The notes: generated by a model not told the origin, from the sequence alone. DNA of 64,000 bases from an uncultured Oscillospiraceae bacterium (GCA_949743955.1 CATJVQ010000029.1:1-64000), one strand, 5' to 3'; shown: positions 18,660 through 28,662, counted from the first letter of the stretch. Program-made: numbers and translations.

Positions 18660-18690
18660 TTGACTTAGAGCGCACTCGATAGGATATGCT
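18660..18690 (+). promoter_or_regulatory. MerR-type 19-bp-spacer promoter driving the aldo/keto reductase
   Basis: TTGACT-N19-TATGCT with dyad-like GAGCGCACTC in the spacer. Confidence 0.75.
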
Positions 18691-18733
18691 GAAAGACAGT
18701 GTGGCAACGTTATACAGGAAAGGTTGGAGGAGA

Positions 18734-19876
18734 ATGCAGTACAGAGAGTTTGGAAAGACGGGGGTAAAGGTCTCGGCGCTCGGCTTTGGATGTATGCGCC
18801 TGCCGGTCATCGGCGGCGTGAATACGCAGATCGAGGAGGAAGAGGCCGCCCGCATGCTGCGCACAGCCATCGACAGGGGGGTCAACTATGTCGATACCGC
18901 GTACCCCTATCACGGCGGAGAGAGCGAGAAGTTTGTCGGCCGCGCACTCCAGGACGGGTACCGCGAAAAGGTCTATCTGGCGTCAAAGAGCCCGGTATTC
19001 AGCATCACCAAGGAGGAGGACTTTGAAAACTTCCTCCAGACACAGCTGGAGCGTCTTCAGACAGATCACATCGACTTCTACCTGCTTCACGCGCTCGACG
19101 CGGACCGGTGGGAAAATGTCGTGAAGAAATTCGATCTGCTCACGAAGATCCGCCGCGCGAAGGAAGATGGCCGGGTGCGCCACATCGGCTTCTCGTTCCA
19201 CGACGGAGCCGAGGCATTTATCCGCATCCTCGATGAGTTCGAGGACTGCGAGTTCTGCCAGATCCAGTATAATTATATCGACGTGGAGCATCAGGCCACG
19301 CAGAAGGGGCTTGAGGAAGCGGCCCGGCGGGGGCTCGGCGTCGTGGTGATGGAGCCGCTGCTCGGCGGGAAGCTCGCCTCCCCTCCGGCGCAGGTGGCCA
19401 AAGCTCTCTCCCCGGCGCGTACACCGGTGGAATGGGCGCTCGATTTTGTGTGGCATCAGGCCGGCGTGGGGCCGGTGCTCAGCGGGATGTCCACCATGCA
19501 GCAGACGCTCGACAACCTCGACTATGCGTCCCGTTCGTCGGCAGGGATGCTCTCCGGCGAGGAACTCGGCATGTTCGCCGAGGCCCGGCGTGTCTATGAG
19601 ACGATGGCGTTCGTACCGTGCACGAAGTGCGCGTACTGCATGCCGTGTCCGTTCGGGCTTGATATACCGAAAATATACGAATCGTATAACATGAGCGCGT
19701 CGGCTTCGCCGGATAAGGCGCTCGAAGCGTATAACGCGCTCGCTGTCGGCGCGGATGCCTGCCGCCAGTGCGGGAAGTGCCTGGGCGTGTGCCCGCAGCA
19801 CATCGATCCGAAGGAGTCCATGGCGCAGGCCGCCGCGTTCTTCCAGGATCTGCGGGAGAAAAAGGCGAAGAAATAA
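18734..19876 (+). CDS. Aldo/keto reductase with C-terminal 4Fe-4S ferredoxin domain
   Basis: MQYREFGKTGVKVSALGFGCMRLPV; C-terminal CTKCAYCMPCPFGLDIP and CRQCGKCLGVCPQHI. Confidence 0.92.
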   Translation: MQYREFGKTGVKVSALGFGCMRLPVIGGVNTQIEEEEAARMLRTAIDRGVNYVDTAYPYHGGESEKFVGRALQDGYREKVYLASKSPVFSITKEEDFENFLQTQLERLQTDHIDFYLLHALDADRWENVVKKFDLLTKIRRAKEDGRVRHIGFSFHDGAEAFIRILDEFEDCEFCQIQYNYIDVEHQATQKGLEEAARRGLGVVVMEPLLGGKLASPPAQVAKALSPARTPVEWALDFVWHQAGVGPVLSGMSTMQQTLDNLDYASRSSAGMLSGEELGMFAEARRVYETMAFVPCTKCAYCMPCPFGLDIPKIYESYNMSASASPDKALEAYNALAVGADACRQCGKCLGVCPQHIDPKESMAQAAAFFQDLREKKAKK

Positions 19877-20019
19877 CCGCACTATACGTGGGCGGCAATT
19901 TTCAAAAATATCTCTATGACTGCGCCGCAGAAGGCCTGCACTTATGGCTTTCTGCGGCGCATCGTATTGCTGCCGTCATGTCAAAAATAAGGAAGCGGCG
20001 GACAAAATTGGCGTTTCGG

Positions 20020-20048
20020 TTGACAGGGATGGATAATTCCTCTAAAAT
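20020..20048 (+). promoter_or_regulatory. SigmaA promoter of xylB-like gene
   Basis: TTGACA-N17-TAAAAT. Confidence 0.65.
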
Positions 20049-20092
20049 GGATTTAACAGAGAACGTTTTTACTGCGTGAAGGGGATGGGATC

Positions 20093-21571
20093 ATGATGTA
20101 CATCGGCGTGGATCTGGGAACCTCCGCCGTCAAGCTGCTGCTTGTGGACGCCGGAGGGCAGATTTTGAAGACGGTATCGAAGGAATACCCGCTCGAATCT
20201 CCGCAGCCGGGATGGAGCCAGCAGAACCCGGAGGACTGGCGGAAGGCGGTGCTGGAGGGCATCCCGGAGCTGCTCTGCGGGTTCGACAGAAGCCAGGTTG
20301 CGGGCATCGGCTGCGGCGGGCAGATGCACGGGCTTGTTACACTGGATAAGAGCGGCCGGGTGATCCGCCCGGCTATCCTCTGGAACGACGGGCGGACAGC
20401 CAAACAGGTCGAATATCTCAACAACGAAGTCGGGCGCGAAAAGCTCTCCCGGCTGACAGCGAACATCGCCTTTGCGGGCTTCACGGCGCCCAAGCTCCTC
20501 TGGATGCGCGAAAACGAGCCGGAGAACTTCGCCCGCATCGCGAAAGTCATGCTCCCGAAGGACTACATCAACTATATTCTCACAGGCGTCCACTGCTGCG
20601 ATTATTCCGACGCCTCCGGCATGCTGCTTCTTGATGTGGAGCACCGCTGCTGGAGCGAGGAGATGCTATCCATCTGCGGCGTGCGAAAGGATCAGATGCC
20701 CGCACTGTTCGAGAGCTATGAGATTGTCGGCACGCTCCTGCCGGATGTGGCGAAGGCGCTGGGACTGCCGGAAACTGTCCGGGTCGCCGCGGGCGCGGGG
20801 GACAACGCGGCAGCGGCGGTCGGCACCGGGGTCGTGGGCAAGGGCGGATGCAACATCAGCCTCGGCACGTCCGGGACAATTTTCATCTCCTCTGACACGT
20901 TCGGCGTCGATCCGCACAACGCTCTGCACGCGTTCGCCCATGCCGACGGCGGCTGGCACCTGATGGGGTGCATGCTCTCGGCGGCGTCGTGCAATAAGTG
21001 GCTGTGTGAGGACATTCTGGGCACGTCCGACTATGCTGCGGAGCAGGCGGATGTCCTGCCCGAGAAGCTCGGGGAGAACCATGTCTACTTCCTGCCCTAC
21101 CTGATGGGCGAGCGCAGCCCCATCAACGACACCAACGCCCGCGGCACGTTCACCGGCATCACCATGGACACCACCCGCGCCGACCTTGTCCAGGCGGTGC
21201 TCGAGGGGGTCGCCTTCGCTATCCGGGATTCGTTTGAGGTGGCGAAGAAGCTGGGGATTTCCATCCCGTCCGCAAAAATCTGCGGCGGCGGAAGCAAGTC
21301 GGCGTTGTGGCGGGAGATCTTTGCGAATGTGCTGGGCATCCCGCTCGAACTCCTCAAGACGGAGCAGGGCCCCGGCTATGGCGGCGCGATGCTCGCGATG
21401 GTGGGCTGCGGGGAGTACGCGAGTGTCCAAGCCGCGGCGGACGCCCTTGTAAAGGTCGCCTCGACAGAAAGCCCCAGCCCGGCATTGACGCAGAAGTATG
21501 AAGCACGCTACCAGCGCTTTAAACAGATCTATCCCGCCTGCCGGGAGCTGTTTGCGGCTCTGGCACAATAA
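20093..21571 (+). CDS. xylB: Xylulokinase/FGGY family carbohydrate kinase
   Basis: YIGVDLGTSAVKLLLVD; GIGCGGQMHGLVTLD; GGGSKSALWREIFANVLG. Confidence 0.9.
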   Translation: MMYIGVDLGTSAVKLLLVDAGGQILKTVSKEYPLESPQPGWSQQNPEDWRKAVLEGIPELLCGFDRSQVAGIGCGGQMHGLVTLDKSGRVIRPAILWNDGRTAKQVEYLNNEVGREKLSRLTANIAFAGFTAPKLLWMRENEPENFARIAKVMLPKDYINYILTGVHCCDYSDASGMLLLDVEHRCWSEEMLSICGVRKDQMPALFESYEIVGTLLPDVAKALGLPETVRVAAGAGDNAAAAVGTGVVGKGGCNISLGTSGTIFISSDTFGVDPHNALHAFAHADGGWHLMGCMLSAASCNKWLCEDILGTSDYAAEQADVLPEKLGENHVYFLPYLMGERSPINDTNARGTFTGITMDTTRADLVQAVLEGVAFAIRDSFEVAKKLGISIPSAKICGGGSKSALWREIFANVLGIPLELLKTEQGPGYGGAMLAMVGCGEYASVQAAADALVKVASTESPSPALTQKYEARYQRFKQIYPACRELFAALAQ

Positions 21572-21587
21572 AAAGGAGAGGTTAAAC

Positions 21588-23057
21588 ATGAACATTCCTG
21601 AGGTAAAGCTCGGCATAATCGCGGTCTCCCGCGACTGCTTCCCCATCGCGCTTTCGACAAAGCGCCGGCAGGCCATCGCGGCTGCCTATGGCGAGGGGCT
21701 CTATGAGTGCCCTGTCACGGTGGAGAACGAGAAGGATGCCCAGCGCGCGATCGAGGACGTGCGTGCGCACGGGGTGAACGCACTGGTGGTTTTCCTGGGA
21801 AATTTCGGCCCGGAGACACCGGAGACGCTCCTGTGCAAAAAGTTCCACGGCCCGGTCATGTATGTGGCCGCCGCCGAGGGGGACGGCGATCTCATCAACG
21901 GCCGCGGCGACGCGTACTGCGGCATGCTCAACTGCTCCTATAACCTCGGCATGCGCCATCTTAAGGCGTACATTCCGGAGTACCCTGTCGGGACAGCGGA
22001 GGAGTGCGCGCAGATGATGAAGGAGTTTGTCCCCATTGCGCGCGCCATCATCGGCGTGCGGAGCCTCAAGATCATCACCTTCGGCCCGCGCCCGCAGGAC
22101 TTCTTCGCCTGCAACGCGCCGATTAAGGGGTTGTACGAGATGGGCGTTGAGGTGGAGGAGAATTCCGAGCTCGACCTGCTCGTCTCCTACAAGGCGCACG
22201 CCGGGGATCAGCGGATTCCGGCCATTATGGCGGAGATGGTGGAGGAGATGGGCGAGGATAAGCTCTACCCCGACCTCCGTGAGCGGATGGCGCAGTTTGA
22301 ACTGACACTTCTCGACTGGGCCGAGGCGCATAAGGGCGATCGCAAATACGTCGCCTTTGCGGACAAGTGCTGGCCCGCGTTCCCGTCGCAGTTCGGGTTC
22401 GAGCCGTGCTACGTCAACTCCCGCCTGGCGGCGAAGGGCATCCCGGTGGCGTGCGAGGTGGATATCTACGGCGCTTTAAGCGAGTACATCGGCTCCTGCA
22501 TCACCGGCGACGCGGTCACGCTCCTCGACATCAACAACTCCGTGCCGAAGTCCATCTATGAGGAGGACATTGCCGGGAAGTTCGAGTACGACATCAAGGA
22601 CACCTTCATGGGCTTCCACTGCGGCAATACGCCCAAGTGCAAAATGTGTGCGGGATGCGCTGTCAAATACCAGCTCATCCAGAACCGCCTGCTTGAGGAC
22701 GGCGGAACCCCCGACTTTACCCGCGGCACGCTTGAGGGAGATATCGCCCCCTCGGATATCACTTTCTACCGCCTCCAGTGCGACAGCGAGGGGAATCTCC
22801 GCTCGTACATCGCTGAGGGCGAGGTCCTGCCCGTGGCGACGCGTTCGTTCGGCGGCATCGGCGTCTTTGCCATCCCCGAGATGGGCCGCTTTTACCGGCA
22901 CGTGCTTGTCCAGAAGCGCTATCCGCACCACGGCGCGGTGGCGTTCTCGCACTGCGGCAAGGCCATGTTCGAGGTCTTTAAGTATCTCGGCGTTCCGGAT
23001 ATCGCCTTTAACCAGCCGAAAACGCTCCCGTATCCGACAGAGAATCCCTGGGCGTAA
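21588..23057 (+). CDS. L-fucose/L-arabinose isomerase family protein
   Basis: Length, position after FGGY kinase, and fold-typical N-domain (KLGIIAVSRDCFP..); GDAYCGMLNCSYNLG. Confidence 0.75.
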   Translation: MNIPEVKLGIIAVSRDCFPIALSTKRRQAIAAAYGEGLYECPVTVENEKDAQRAIEDVRAHGVNALVVFLGNFGPETPETLLCKKFHGPVMYVAAAEGDGDLINGRGDAYCGMLNCSYNLGMRHLKAYIPEYPVGTAEECAQMMKEFVPIARAIIGVRSLKIITFGPRPQDFFACNAPIKGLYEMGVEVEENSELDLLVSYKAHAGDQRIPAIMAEMVEEMGEDKLYPDLRERMAQFELTLLDWAEAHKGDRKYVAFADKCWPAFPSQFGFEPCYVNSRLAAKGIPVACEVDIYGALSEYIGSCITGDAVTLLDINNSVPKSIYEEDIAGKFEYDIKDTFMGFHCGNTPKCKMCAGCAVKYQLIQNRLLEDGGTPDFTRGTLEGDIAPSDITFYRLQCDSEGNLRSYIAEGEVLPVATRSFGGIGVFAIPEMGRFYRHVLVQKRYPHHGAVAFSHCGKAMFEVFKYLGVPDIAFNQPKTLPYPTENPWA

Positions 23058-23213
23058 TCTGCCGCGCCATTTACCGCGAAGCGGTAAATGACTGGAAAAA
23101 TGATTTTTGACTTTGGGAGAAGTCAAATTTTGCCCGCTGCGCGGCCAAAACCATCATTTTTCTAAAAGGGTAAGGTTATCGCAGCAAAGGACAAGAGGAA
23201 ATATGGCGTTTAC

Positions 23214-23248
23214 AGGAGGCCGCTGCTTATTGCAGCGGCCTCCTTCTT
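23214..23248 (+). terminator. Intrinsic terminator
   Basis: 13-bp stem AGGAGGCCGCTGC-TTATT-GCAGCGGCCTCCT then TCTT. Confidence 0.8.
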
Positions 23249-23306
23249 GCGATGATGGTCGGCGCGTGGTATACTGTCCAAAACGGACAGAGAGAGGGAT
23301 GCCAAA

Positions 23307-24122
23307 ATGAATACACCCACAGAGACTGCACAGAGTTATACTGCCGCAGGTGCGGCGAAAACCTGCCTCCCGTTGGGGAAATGCCTGCTTCTTGCCGTGC
23401 TGGCAGGAGTCTATATCGGGCTGGCGGGATTGGGGGCGTCCGTCATGTCGGCCTGCGCGCTGGACGCCGGGGCGGCGCGGATCCTTTCCGCCAGCGTCTT
23501 TCCGGCGGGACTGGCTATGGTGATCCTCGCCGGGAGCGAGCTCTTTACCGGGGACTGCCTCATCCTTATCCCTGTCCTGGCGGGGAAGGCTTCTCCCGCC
23601 GCGTTCCTGCGCTGTCTGGGGATCGTCTATCTCGGGAACTTCGCCGGCGGCCTTCTGGTAGCCGCGCTGGCGGCGTACAGCCATGTCTTTTCCCTCCTTG
23701 ACGGCGCTCTCGCCGCCGGAGCCGCCGCCACGGCCGCGCAGAAATGCGCCCTCCCTTTCGGCGACGCATTCCTGCGCGGGTTCGTCTGCAATGTCTTGGT
23801 TTGCGCGGCGGTGTGGATGGCGTTGTCCGCCGAAAGCGCCGGGGGGAAAGTCGCGGCGCTGTACGGCCCCATCTTCCTTTTTGTTTTGTGCGGCTTCGAG
23901 CACTGCGTCGCCAATATGTACTATATCCCCGCCGGACTTCTGGCGCTGAGGGAATACAGCCTCTCCGGCGAAGCCTACACCGCGCTGACATGGGGAAATT
24001 ATCTGTTTAGGAACCTGCTCCCGGTGACGCTTGGAAATCTGGCCGGCGGCCTTCTGTTCGCGGGAAGCTACTGGAGCATCTGCTTAAAGGGCGGAGAAAA
24101 GGCGGCGCCTGAAAAACAATAA
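23307..24122 (+). CDS. Formate/nitrite transporter (FNT) family channel
   Basis: AGVYIGLAGLG, LAGSELFTGDCLIL, GFEHCVANMYYIPAGLL. Confidence 0.92.
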   Translation: MNTPTETAQSYTAAGAAKTCLPLGKCLLLAVLAGVYIGLAGLGASVMSACALDAGAARILSASVFPAGLAMVILAGSELFTGDCLILIPVLAGKASPAAFLRCLGIVYLGNFAGGLLVAALAAYSHVFSLLDGALAAGAAATAAQKCALPFGDAFLRGFVCNVLVCAAVWMALSAESAGGKVAALYGPIFLFVLCGFEHCVANMYYIPAGLLALREYSLSGEAYTALTWGNYLFRNLLPVTLGNLAGGLLFAGSYWSICLKGGEKAAPEKQ

Positions 24123-24200
24123 AAACAGCGTTCGGGATACTGACTTGTATAAACGCTTCTGATTGCGGAAAGAATAGAGGACAGAAGTGAGGTGAAAACA

Positions 24201-24353
24201 ATGAGCAATCAGAATTTCTCGAATGAAAACAACAATCAGCAGAACCAGAACAGCAGGAATCAGCAGAGCCAGAACAAAAAGCAGAATCAGCAGTCGAATT
24301 CCCGCAACGAGTTCGAGCAGCAGAATAAGCAGAACCAGAACGAATCCCGCTAA
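24201..24353 (+). CDS. 50-aa Asn/Gln-rich peptide, gamma-type SASP-like
   Basis: MSNQNFSNENNNQQNQNSRNQQSQNKKQNQQSNSRNEFEQQNKQNQNESR; SD GAGGTG before ATG; below the supplied ORF length cutoff. Confidence 0.6.
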   Translation: MSNQNFSNENNNQQNQNSRNQQSQNKKQNQQSNSRNEFEQQNKQNQNESR

Positions 24354-24514
24354 CGGGAGTAATGGGAGTATAGCCGATGCGGCATGGCCGCGTTGGCTGT
24401 AAGGCCGGGAAAAGGCCGCCGCCGTTCCGCTTCTCCGAAAGAGAAACGTCCGGCAGCGGCCTTTTTCATATCCGGTTTTTTTTTACGGCCCTGCATGGCC
24501 GCACGGCCCGGGGA

Positions 24515-25144
24515 CTATTTGCTCACCACGGAAATCCGCTCCCGGATGTGGTGCCCGCCGGTGATTTCATCCACCATGGCGATGGCGTAGTCGGCGTAGC
24601 TGATGACACTTTCCCCTTTGCTGTTCAGGGTGAGCTCCTCGCCGCCCAGCGTATATTCTCCGGTGCGTTCTCCCTCCGCCTGGAAGTCCCCGGCCGGGCT
24701 GAGATAGGTCCAGCGGACGTCGCTGCGCCGGCGCAGCTCTCCCAGAGCCTGGGCCATAGCGGTGGCCAGCGGCTTAAACGCTTCGGGAAAGCCGGGGACG
24801 TCGGCCACCGTGGCGGTGCGTTCCGGACCAACATACAGGCTCCCGGCGCCGCCCACGACCAGAAGACGCGTATCGGTACCGCTGAGGATGTCGCACAGGT
24901 GCCTGAGCGTGGCACTGTGCTGATCCAGCGTGTCCGGCGTCCAGGCGCCGAAAGCGTCCACTACCGCGTCGAAGCCTCTGAGGTCGGCGGCGGTCAGGTC
25001 AAACAGATCCTTCACAATTGCCTTGCCGGCGGCGGATTTGTTCTCCCCGCGCACTATGGCGGTGACATCCAGCCCGCGGTCCGCGGCTTCTTTGGCGATT
25101 AAGCGGCCGGCCTTTCCGTTAGCGCAGATAACAGCGATTTTCAT
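24515..25144 (-). CDS. NAD(P)H-binding (NmrA/SDR-like) protein
   Basis: MKIAVICANGKAGRLIAKEAADRGLDVTAIVR; VVDAFGAW. Confidence 0.88.
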   Translation of the reverse strand: MKIAVICANGKAGRLIAKEAADRGLDVTAIVRGENKSAAGKAIVKDLFDLTAADLRGFDAVVDAFGAWTPDTLDQHSATLRHLCDILSGTDTRLLVVGGAGSLYVGPERTATVADVPGFPEAFKPLATAMAQALGELRRRSDVRWTYLSPAGDFQAEGERTGEYTLGGEELTLNSKGESVISYADYAIAMVDEITGGHHIRERISVVSK

Positions 25145-25442
25145 GTAATGTACCTCCCGTAAATGATGGCTTTGTTTTGTGTGTCGGGGTGTTTCCCTTC
25201 GTTGTCTGTATCATAACAGACCGCCGGGCCGCTGAGAAGTACGCACAATATTGTGGCATAGGCACCCGAATGTAACAATTAGGCGGTTACCGGGAGGAAA
25301 CGATTGGATGACTCCGGGAGTTCCCGGCATTTGGCCGGACGAAAAAATTTTTTTCCATTCCCTTGATTCCGGTACGGGAGATACAGTAAAATAGAGCTGT
25401 ACGGTATTTTATGACCGCATGAACCGAGAGACGGGAGGAATC

Positions 25443-25766
25443 ATGATGGAGGCAAAGCTGCCCGCCTGCCCTGTAGAAACAACCCTGACGCTGATCAGCG
25501 ACAAGTGGAAGGTGCTCATTATCCGGGACCTGCTGCCGGGAACCAAGCGGTTTGGGGAACTGAAAAAATCCATCGGCGGCGTGAGCCAGAAGGTGCTGAC
25601 CGCCCAGCTCCGGCAGATGGAGGAGAGCGGCCTGCTTACCCGGACAGTCTATCCGGAGGTGCCGCCGCGGGTGGAATACACACTGACAGAGCTGGGGAAC
25701 AGCCTGAAGCCGGTTTTAGACGCGCTCTGGGACTGGGGAGAGGGATATAAAGCCAAAAGAGCATAA
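25443..25766 (+). CDS. HxlR family transcriptional regulator
   Basis: CPVETTLTLISDKWKVLIIRDLLPGTKRFGELKKSIGGVSQKVLTAQLRQMEESGLLTR. Confidence 0.95.
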   Translation: MMEAKLPACPVETTLTLISDKWKVLIIRDLLPGTKRFGELKKSIGGVSQKVLTAQLRQMEESGLLTRTVYPEVPPRVEYTLTELGNSLKPVLDALWDWGEGYKAKRA

Positions 25767-25770
25767 CAAA

Positions 25771-25805
25771 ACGCGGCAGGGGCCGGTAATCCCCTGCCGC
25801 GTTTT
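25771..25805. terminator. Bidirectional terminator hairpin
   Basis: ACGCGGCAGGGG/CCCCTGCCGCGT with flanking A/T runs. Confidence 0.75.
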
Positions 25806-25846
25806 ATTTCGGAAGACAGCCGCAGCCCTGCCGCGGCCGCCTGAAA

Positions 25847-26500
25847 TCAGGACAAAACAGCGAGAACAGCCCCGGCCAGCTCACACGGGGCAGAGACGAC
25901 AGCGTCGGCCCCGGCGGCGCGGAGCTCCGCTTCCCCTCTGAACCCCCACGCGCACCCGACAGCGGGCAGCGACGCATGATGTCCGGTGAGGATGTCCACG
26001 TCGCTGTCGCCCACATACACGGCCCCGTCCGCTCCGGCGCCGCACAGCTGGAGCACCTCGCGCACGGCTGTCGGATCGGGCTTTAAGGGGATGCCCTCCC
26101 GCTGGCCGAACACGGCGGCGAAGCGGTCCCCCAGAAGGGTGCGGACCATTCTTCCGGTGAACACGTCCGGCTTATTGGAGAGGACAGCGAGGGTAACGCC
26201 CTTTTCCCGCAGCGCATCGAGCGCCTCCGGGATGCCGTCATAGGGGCGGGAGGCGTCGAGAAAATGCTCGCTGTAGTACGCGTTAAAGAGGGAACGCATG
26301 CGGTCAATGGTCTCCTCGCTCCGCTCCTCCTCCGGGAGCGCGCCCTCCATTAAGCGCCGCGCACCGCGCCCCACAAGAAAGCGGTATTCGTCCCGCGTGT
26401 GGGGCGGATATCCACAGACGGACAGCGCATGGTTGGTCGCCGCGGCGAGATCGCCGAGCGTATCCACGAGCGTGCCGTCCAAATCGAAAACAGCGGTCAA
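25847..26500 (-). CDS. HAD hydrolase, phosphoglycolate phosphatase-like
   Basis: VFDLDGTLVDTLGDL; VLSNKPD; YVGDSDVD. Confidence 0.9.
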   Translation of the reverse strand: MTAVFDLDGTLVDTLGDLAAATNHALSVCGYPPHTRDEYRFLVGRGARRLMEGALPEEERSEETIDRMRSLFNAYYSEHFLDASRPYDGIPEALDALREKGVTLAVLSNKPDVFTGRMVRTLLGDRFAAVFGQREGIPLKPDPTAVREVLQLCGAGADGAVYVGDSDVDILTGHHASLPAVGCAWGFRGEAELRAAGADAVVSAPCELAGAVLAVLS

Positions 26501-26594
26501 ATCGGTCCCTTCTCTCTTTCAGCCTGTCCGGATACGTACAGAATATCGATAAGCGCTTTTCCGCACAGGCGGCCCTTTCCACGGATGGGCCGGT

Positions 26595-27389
26595 TCAGTT
26601 TGTCTGGCGTGAGCCAGCCGGTCCGAAAAAATCGGAATCCGCCTCCTGCGGCTCAGGTTCGGGCGGCGCCTCCTCCGGCTGCCGGGTTCGCGCTGTCACA
26701 CCCGCGCTGATGTACAGGTGACCCTGTGTCTCGCGCACAGCCTCCTCCAGAGCCGCGATGCGGCGATCCACATCCTCCATTGTCCGGGCGGCGAACGAAC
26801 GGAGCTGCCCGACCGACGCGTCCACCTCGTCCACCTGGCGGCACAGCCCGTAGATGTGCTCCATCGACTCGCGGGCGATGTCCTCCGCCTGCGCCCGCGC
26901 ACGGCCCACAATGGAGTCGGCCTGGTTCTGCGCTTCCACCATTACCAGCCCCACCTGGGTGATGGCGCCATCGTACTTGCGGGAGCGCTCGTTCGCTTCG
27001 GTTAGATCCCGTTCAAAGGCATCCGCCCGCGCGCGCGCTTCCCGGAGATCCTTTTCGAGCGCATCCGCCCGCGCGCGCTCCTGCTCGAGTGTCTGTTCGA
27101 GAAGCCGCAGGCGTGCATTCTTTTCGCGGAGCTCCGCCTGCGCGGAGTCATCTGCCTGTGTATGGCTCTCCGCCTCCTGCAGGCGCTCTTCCGCCTCCCG
27201 GAGACGTGCCGCCAAATCGTCCGCCTGGGAGGCGAACTGGCCCCGCTCGAGTTCGAGCGCGTCCGCGCGGCGCTTAAATTCCGCTTCCTTTTTCTGCTGC
27301 TGCGCGATGAGATCGTCTACATAGCTGAGGACCGACTGCTTGTCAAAGCCGCCGAATACGCTTGTTTTGAAGATGCCTTCTGATTCCAT
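26595..27389 (-). CDS. DivIVA-like coiled-coil protein
   Basis: Long coiled coil after an FKTSVFGGFDKQSVLSYVDDLI N-terminus. Confidence 0.65.
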   Translation of the reverse strand: MESEGIFKTSVFGGFDKQSVLSYVDDLIAQQQKKEAEFKRRADALELERGQFASQADDLAARLREAEERLQEAESHTQADDSAQAELREKNARLRLLEQTLEQERARADALEKDLREARARADAFERDLTEANERSRKYDGAITQVGLVMVEAQNQADSIVGRARAQAEDIARESMEHIYGLCRQVDEVDASVGQLRSFAARTMEDVDRRIAALEEAVRETQGHLYISAGVTARTRQPEEAPPEPEPQEADSDFFGPAGSRQTN

Positions 27390-27416
27390 GGCACGTCCTC
27401 CTTCTTTTTTCCGCCG

Positions 27417-28316
27417 TTATACCAGCCGCGCGATGTGCTCCTCCCGCTCGCCGGGGAGCAGGTCGATGGGCGGCAGCTCGATCATCGTGTAGCAGCCGGG
27501 GACCTGGCGTGTCGCAGCGCGGGCACAGGCAACCATCACCTGTGAGGTGAGCGCCGGGTTATTGATGAGCATGTCGAACGAGAAGCGCTGGGCGTGTGTC
27601 TTGCCCGAGACGCCCTTGCGCTCAATGTGGACACCGTGCCCCTTGTCGCGCACACTGTCCACGCTCTCGACAAACTGGATGTGGACCTCATCGTGCTTAA
27701 AGTAATCGTCCTCGAGGATTTTGCGTTCGACAAGGCGGGAATCGTACCCCTCCTCGCACTCGACATAGCACATCCTGCGGTGGAGCCCCGAGCCCTTGGG
27801 GATGGTGATGGAGACCGCGTCCTTCACCCCCGGCACAGCCCGCAGCGCGACGGAGTGCCCCATACTCATCCCCGGGCCGAAATTCGTGTAGGTGATGCCC
27901 TTCGGGGCGCACGCCTCAAGGATAGTGCGCACCACCGAGTCGCTGCCCGGATCCCACCCGGCGGCGACAACAGCCACCGCGCCATGCGCTTTGGCGATGG
28001 GGTCGAGCGTCCCGCGCAGCATTGGGATCTGCGCGTGGATGTCGAAGCTGTCCACGGTATGGATGCCCTTTTCCAGATACTTCTCGGCGATCTCCCGCAT
28101 CGTTCGGGTGGGCGTGCACAGGAGCGCCACATCCGGGCGGGAGGAGAGATTTTCCACATCGTCGACAATCTCCACGTTTGTCAGCGCCTTGTGCAGCGGG
28201 TGCCCCTGTGTGGAGCGGCGCACCACGCCGCACAGTGTAAAGTCCGGCGCGGCCTCCACCGCTTCGACCATCGCCCGGCCGATGTTGCCGTACCCGATAA
28301 TTGCCGCCTTAATCAT
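27417..28316 (-). CDS. ddh: meso-diaminopimelate D-dehydrogenase
   Basis: IKAAIIGYGNIGRAMVEAVEAAPDF; AAGWDPGSDSVVR; NFGPGMSMGHSVA. Confidence 0.93.
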   Translation of the reverse strand: MIKAAIIGYGNIGRAMVEAVEAAPDFTLCGVVRRSTQGHPLHKALTNVEIVDDVENLSSRPDVALLCTPTRTMREIAEKYLEKGIHTVDSFDIHAQIPMLRGTLDPIAKAHGAVAVVAAGWDPGSDSVVRTILEACAPKGITYTNFGPGMSMGHSVALRAVPGVKDAVSITIPKGSGLHRRMCYVECEEGYDSRLVERKILEDDYFKHDEVHIQFVESVDSVRDKGHGVHIERKGVSGKTHAQRFSFDMLINNPALTSQVMVACARAATRQVPGCYTMIELPPIDLLPGEREEHIARLV

Positions 28317-28353
28317 TCCGTTTCCCCTTTCCGTTTCTCTGTCTTTTCTGAGT

Positions 28354-28516
28354 GAAGCGACTGTGGTACAACCGGCCATACCCGCAGGGCGGCCGAATCA
28401 GTCAGAGTATAGTGGTTATTATACCACAAAAGCGAAGCGATTGTGGTATAATCGGCCATGCCCGTAGGGCGGCCGAATCAATCAGGTATAATAACCGCTT
28501 TGCGGTTATTATACCA
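28354..28516. repeat. Palindromic interspersed element, two tandem copies (copies 2 and 3)
   Basis: GAAGCGAYTGTGGTAYAAYCGGCCATRCCCGYAGGGCGGCCGAATCARTCAG..., homologous to 4870-4953. Confidence 0.8.
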
Positions 28517-28571
28517 TGTTCTGTTCTGCCGCGCAAGAAAAGTGCGGGGTGCAGTCGTACCATGGAGAACA

Positions 28572-28600
28572 TTGACAAACCGTGCCGAAGAATAAAGAAT
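28572..28600 (+). promoter_or_regulatory. Toxin promoter, locus A
   Basis: TTGACA-N17-AAGAAT; 63 nt from -10 end to ATG, same as locus B. Confidence 0.6.
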
Positions 28601-28662
28601 GAATACGGCGCTGTGATAACGGCAGGCGGCCGGCCGCACCACCCGAGAGGGAAGGTGCCGCT

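Noticed and set aside
20666-21676. 336-aa minus-strand ORF
   Set aside because: Antisense to the xylulokinase gene
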